Shown here one piece after another: positions 3,634 through 6,512 of a DNA stretch of 6,512 nt; positions within the stretch are counted from its first letter, which is position 1, and each line of letters begins with the position of its first letter. The stretch comes from Magnetococcales bacterium. Its GTDB lineage: Bacteria; Pseudomonadota; Magnetococcia; Magnetococcales; JADGCH01. The stretch lies in the NCBI GenBank assembly GCA_015228995.1, contig JADGCM010000097.1:1-6512 (forward strand). The letters are read 5' to 3'. The notes beneath the pieces were generated by a model. That model was not told the DNA's origin. It did not search any database and saw nothing but the letters and a program-made list of their open reading frames with translations. Both the position numbers and the translations under genes were made by a program.

Positions 3634-6512
3634 CTACTTCGACGGAAGTTTTGCTAGAGGCGAGGGCTGCCTCATGAACTGCTCCATGTCGCTTGCCGAC
3701 ACCGGCCGGCTGAGGAAATAGCCCTGAATTTGGTCGCAGCGCTCGGCGGCGAGGAAGTCGAGTTGCTCCCTAGTTTCCACTCCTTCAGCAACGACTTCCA
3801 GATTGAGTCGATGAGCCATAGAGATGATGGCCGAGACGATGGCGCTGTCGCTGGAGTCGGTTACCAACTGGCGCACAAAGCTCTGGTCCACTTTGAGGGT
3901 GTGGATCGGAAACCGCTTCAGATAGCCGAGGGAGGAGTAGCCAGTGCCGAAGTCATCAATGGCGATGTGCATGCCGGACGAGCACAGATCCTCCATGGTG
4001 GCGATGGCTTGGTTGACATCCCCCATCATCATGCTTTCGGTGATCTCCATTTCCAGCCAGTCGGCGGGCAAACCAGCTTGCCGGATGACGTTTTCGATGA
4101 ATTGACGCAGTCCCCGCTGTTGGAATTGGGCTGCTGATAGATTGATGGCCATCCGGAATGGTCCCAGCCCCTGGCTGTACCACTTTTGCGCCTGGGAACA
4201 GGCGGTGGTAACCACCCACTCCCCAATCGCGGTGATTAAGCCACTCTCTTCAGCAATGGGGATGAATTCGCCAGGAGATATGTTTTCCCCTTCCACAGTG
4301 CGCCAGCGCACCAGCGCTTCCATGCCACTAATACGACCGGATGGTAAATCGGCTTTAGGTTGATAGAACAGAAACAGCTCGTCCCGTTCCACTGCCTTGC
4401 GCAACCGTTGCTCCAGTGACAGCCGGCGGGTGGACTGCCGATTCATCTCCTCCTTGAAGAATTGATAATTGCCGCGACCATTCTCCTTGGCTTTATACAT
4501 GGCAATATCGGCATTCTTGGTCAGTGTTATAAAGTCCTGGCCATCGTCTGGGTAGACGGCAATACCGATGCTCGCACCGATGTAAGCGGTTTGATCGCCC
4601 AGTTGGATCGGTTGTGCCAGTGTTGTAACGATATTGCCAGCGATATGGGCGATAATATTGGGACGGATCACCTCCGCCAGGATAACCGTGAACTCATCTC
4701 CCCCCAGGCGCGCTACCGTGTCACTTTTGCGCACACAACTACCGAGGCGTCGCCCTACTTCATTTAACAGTTGATCGCCAGCGGCATGCCCCAATGTGTC
4801 ATTGACCTGTTTGAACCGATCTAAATCAACAAAAAACAGCGCCACCTTGCCACTTTTACGGTGCGCCACCAACATTTCATGCTCCATGCGGTCGCGAAAC
4901 AGCATTCGGTTGGGCAGGCCGGTTAGAACGTCGTAATAAGCCAATTGCTCCAGCTTTTGCTCGGTAGCTTTAATGAGGCTGATATCTGAAAAAATACCGA
5001 CGTAGTGGCTGGTTTGCCCATACTCGTTTTTAACAGCATTGATTGTCAACCATTTTGGATAGATCTCACCGTTTTTGCGCCGATCCCATATTTCACCGGC
5101 CCACTTGCCATGGTCAAGGATGGCCTGCCACATATCACGGTAGAACGAGTCATCATGGCGTCCTGATTTGGCAATACGTGGATTTTTGCCAACGACATCG
5201 GCACGACTAAAACCAGTGATATTGGTGTAAGAACTATTAATGTCAATAATGCTACCGTGGGTATCGGTGATGAGAATGGCCTCACTGGCATTAGCGAATA
5301 CATTAGCGGCCAGACGTAGCTCGGATTCAGCCTCTTTTTGTCGCTGTATTTGTTCCAATAGCTGCTGGTTAAGATCGCGTAGCTCGCGGGTGCGTTCATG
5401 AACCCGTTGTTCTAAAGCGGAATAGGCCTCCTCCAAGGCATCTTTAGCACGTTTGCGTTCAGTGATGTCGTGCAAAATACCAGTAAAAAAAATCGTGTTA
5501 TTATGTATAAACTTCCCTACAGATAGTTCAACAGGAAATAATGAATTTTCCTTTGTGGTCCCGAATACCTCCCGAGCGGTACCAACAGTCCGTGTGATTC
5601 CGCTGGCAATGTGTCTTTGTAGGTACTGATCATGTTGCTCACGGTGTGGCGAAGGCATCAGCATGCTGACATTTTTGCCCACCATCTCCTCTTGGCGATA
5701 ACCAAAAATGCGTTCCATGGCGGGATTGACCGATTGGATGATCCCTTTCCCATCAATCATGACCATGCCATCTACAGCTGAATCCATAAAAGCATGCATC
5801 CGCTCCTCTTGCTCAACCAGTTTTTTTTGATCACGATTGAGGCGTTGGATCAGCAATAATACTAAGACGCTGCCAGCGATTAGGGCGAGCAGGATCCAGA
5901 ACCAAGACCAAGCGGTCTGTTGACGGAGATGTTGGTCGATATTAACCGACAGTTGACGGGAGCGCTGCTCACCTTCCTGCACGTAACGATCTAACAGGGG
6001 TGTAATTTGATCGGAAATGAGCTCCATCTGCTGCTGCCAGTTGTCGATTTTTCGATCAACCTCTACCAACTCGAGGAACGCACGAACATAATTATCTAGG
6101 TTTTGGTGGAACGAAGCGTCAATTGCCGCTTTCAGCTCAGTAACTGTCTGTCGTACGGCATCGACATAGCGCTGTTCATGGCGCAGCAGATAATCTTTTT
6201 CATGGCGTCGAATGCGCAGAATCAGCTCTACAGCGAACTGAGACGGGCTACCAATGGCCTTGGTATCCGTTTCCAGGTCGTGAATCTGTTCACGGAAGCG
6301 GCCCTGCAATCCAGAATTATAACTTAAACCTTTGTGGCGCCAAGCGCCGATGACTCCCGATAAGTAGGTTTGGTAAGTTTTTAACAGCTGTTGTACCTGG
6401 GGCAGATCCCCGATCTGCTCGACGATGGCCAAAGTCTGCTGTATCGCCTGTTCCGCGATCTGGATGTTAGAATCGCTGGGATGGCTGAGAAATAACTTTT
6501 CGGCGTGACGGG
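3634..6512 (-). CDS. Membrane sensor with two PAS domains, GGDEF and EAL (5'-partial)
   Basis: The visible 958 codons (numbered here from the right edge) lack the N-terminus: the frame is open to base 6512 and no ATG precedes it. A TTG at 6430-6432 could be read as a start but would cut into the helical sensor, so the gene is treated as running off the window. Residues 1-198 are a helix-rich, probably periplasmic sensor with R-x-x-E-K motifs at 1-5 and 102-106. A single transmembrane segment follows at about 199-222. PAS-1 (about 231-351) resembles FixL and keeps its haem-ligand His (293). A charged coiled coil (about 353-395) leads to PAS-2 (about 397-513). The GGDEF domain (about 521-686) has DVLTGLPNR, an intact I-site RKSD (594-597) and GGDEF (603-607), so it should make c-di-GMP from GTP with product inhibition. 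The EAL domain (about 706-938) has EALVRW (731-736), Asn790, Glu822, DDFGTGYSSL (852-861), Lys873, EGVET (909-913) and QGYF, so it should hydrolyse c-di-GMP to pGpG. Both enzyme sites look intact. Which activity dominates cannot be read from sequence. Confidence 0.93.
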   Translation of the reverse strand, partial: RHAEKLFLSHPSDSNIQIAEQAIQQTLAIVEQIGDLPQVQQLLKTYQTYLSGVIGAWRHKGLSYNSGLQGRFREQIHDLETDTKAIGSPSQFAVELILRIRRHEKDYLLRHEQRYVDAVRQTVTELKAAIDASFHQNLDNYVRAFLELVEVDRKIDNWQQQMELISDQITPLLDRYVQEGEQRSRQLSVNIDQHLRQQTAWSWFWILLALIAGSVLVLLLIQRLNRDQKKLVEQEERMHAFMDSAVDGMVMIDGKGIIQSVNPAMERIFGYRQEEMVGKNVSMLMPSPHREQHDQYLQRHIASGITRTVGTAREVFGTTKENSLFPVELSVGKFIHNNTIFFTGILHDITERKRAKDALEEAYSALEQRVHERTRELRDLNQQLLEQIQRQKEAESELRLAANVFANASEAILITDTHGSIIDINSSYTNITGFSRADVVGKNPRIAKSGRHDDSFYRDMWQAILDHGKWAGEIWDRRKNGEIYPKWLTINAVKNEYGQTSHYVGIFSDISLIKATEQKLEQLAYYDVLTGLPNRMLFRDRMEHEMLVAHRKSGKVALFFVDLDRFKQVNDTLGHAAGDQLLNEVGRRLGSCVRKSDTVARLGGDEFTVILAEVIRPNIIAHIAGNIVTTLAQPIQLGDQTAYIGASIGIAVYPDDGQDFITLTKNADIAMYKAKENGRGNYQFFKEEMNRQSTRRLSLEQRLRKAVERDELFLFYQPKADLPSGRISGMEALVRWRTVEGENISPGEFIPIAEESGLITAIGEWVVTTACSQAQKWYSQGLGPFRMAINLSAAQFQQRGLRQFIENVIRQAGLPADWLEMEITESMMMGDVNQAIATMEDLCSSGMHIAIDDFGTGYSSLGYLKRFPIHTLKVDQSFVRQLVTDSSDSAIVSAIISMAHRLNLEVVAEGVETREQLDFLAAERCDQIQGYFLSRPVSASDMEQFMRQPSPLAKLPSK
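3636..3652 (+). terminator. Weak hairpin with short T-run after rpoH
   Basis: ACTTC (3636-3640) pairs with GAAGT (3645-3649) around a GACG loop and is followed by T up to 3652. The stem is only five base pairs and overlaps the 3' end of the convergent gene, so it is at best a weak terminator for rpoH. Confidence 0.25.
5458..5820 (-). other. FixL-like PAS domain, possible haem sensor
   Basis: The domain shows the order IDGKGIIQSVNPAMERIFGY, GKNVSMLMPSPHREQHDQYL, then RTVGTAREVFG, FPVELSVGKF and ILHDITERKR. This closely follows the FixL PAS. By alignment from memory with Bradyrhizobium FixL, the haem-ligand His200 matches the His of HDQYL, and Arg206 and Arg220 are kept, while His214 is replaced by Arg. 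Haem binding is an inference; many related PAS domains with this motif have not been tested. Confidence 0.7.
5845..5916 (-). other. Transmembrane segment of the GGDEF/EAL protein
   Basis: About 24 residues beginning WSWFWILLALIAGSVLVLLL form one hydrophobic helix. It is followed by the positively charged QRLNRDQKK, placing the PAS and catalytic domains in the cytoplasm by the positive-inside rule. Confidence 0.88.
5917..6512 (-). other. Extracytoplasmic helical sensor domain (HBM-like), partial
   Basis: This part of the GGDEF/EAL protein is rich in Gln, Glu, Leu and Arg, with few Gly or Pro, as expected of a helical bundle. It lies before the transmembrane segment. The segment RRHEKDYLLRHEQRYVDAV resembles the R-x-x-E-K-x-[FY]-L helix seen in 4HB/HBM-type chemoreceptor sensor domains. 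A similar RHAEKLFL starts at the window edge. The preceding first membrane helix is presumably outside the window. Ligand unknown. Confidence 0.55.

Noticed and set aside
3730..4137. Plus-strand open frame of 135 codons opposite the EAL domain
   Set aside because: It is antisense to highly conserved EAL residues and shows no motifs of its own.
1..6512. CRISPR array, insertion sequence, toxin-antitoxin or defence system
   Set aside because: No repeated spacer pattern, transposase, terminal inverted repeats or small paired genes were found. Nearly all the sequence is explained by four conserved genes and one tRNA.

Overview
The window comes from a Gram-negative bacterium, most likely a proteobacterium of moderate GC content. 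Three observations support this: a peptidoglycan-recycling kinase (AnmK), a heat-shock sigma factor of the RpoH (sigma-32) family with an RpoH box, and a large membrane-bound c-di-GMP signalling protein. The genus cannot be fixed from this sequence alone. Coding density is high, and there are no insertion sequences, CRISPR arrays, phage genes or other mobile DNA.

Layout, left to right. At 54-1202 (minus) is anmK, complete. It starts only 31 nt from the divergent tyrS (1234-2457, plus), a complete tyrosyl-tRNA synthetase. A tRNA-Pro with anticodon GGG follows at 2532-2608, with its own candidate promoter and a downstream T-run. Between the tRNA and the next gene is a 119-nt leader holding candidate promoters and a G/C-rich hairpin. 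The rpoH gene follows (2728-3621, plus). It converges, with only 12 nt between stop codons, on a large gene running from 3634 to the right edge (minus). That gene encodes a transmembrane sensor with a helical extracytoplasmic domain, two PAS domains, GGDEF and EAL. Its reading frame stays open to the last base, so the N-terminus lies outside the window.

How the parts relate. tyrS and tRNA-Pro both serve translation but need not form one operon. anmK belongs to cell-wall recycling, rpoH to the heat-shock response, and the GGDEF/EAL protein to second-messenger signalling. The window therefore looks like ordinary core chromosome plus one large signalling gene, not a dedicated multi-gene system. 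The points most worth a second look are (1) the first PAS domain of the GGDEF/EAL protein, which resembles the FixL haem-PAS and keeps the haem-ligand histidine and two key arginines; (2) a repeated R-x-x-E-K motif about 100 residues apart in its sensor region, suggesting a bimodular helical (HBM-like) ligand-binding domain; and (3) a sigma-32-like -10 element and a 5' hairpin in front of rpoH, which hint at autoregulation. All three are inferences from sequence.
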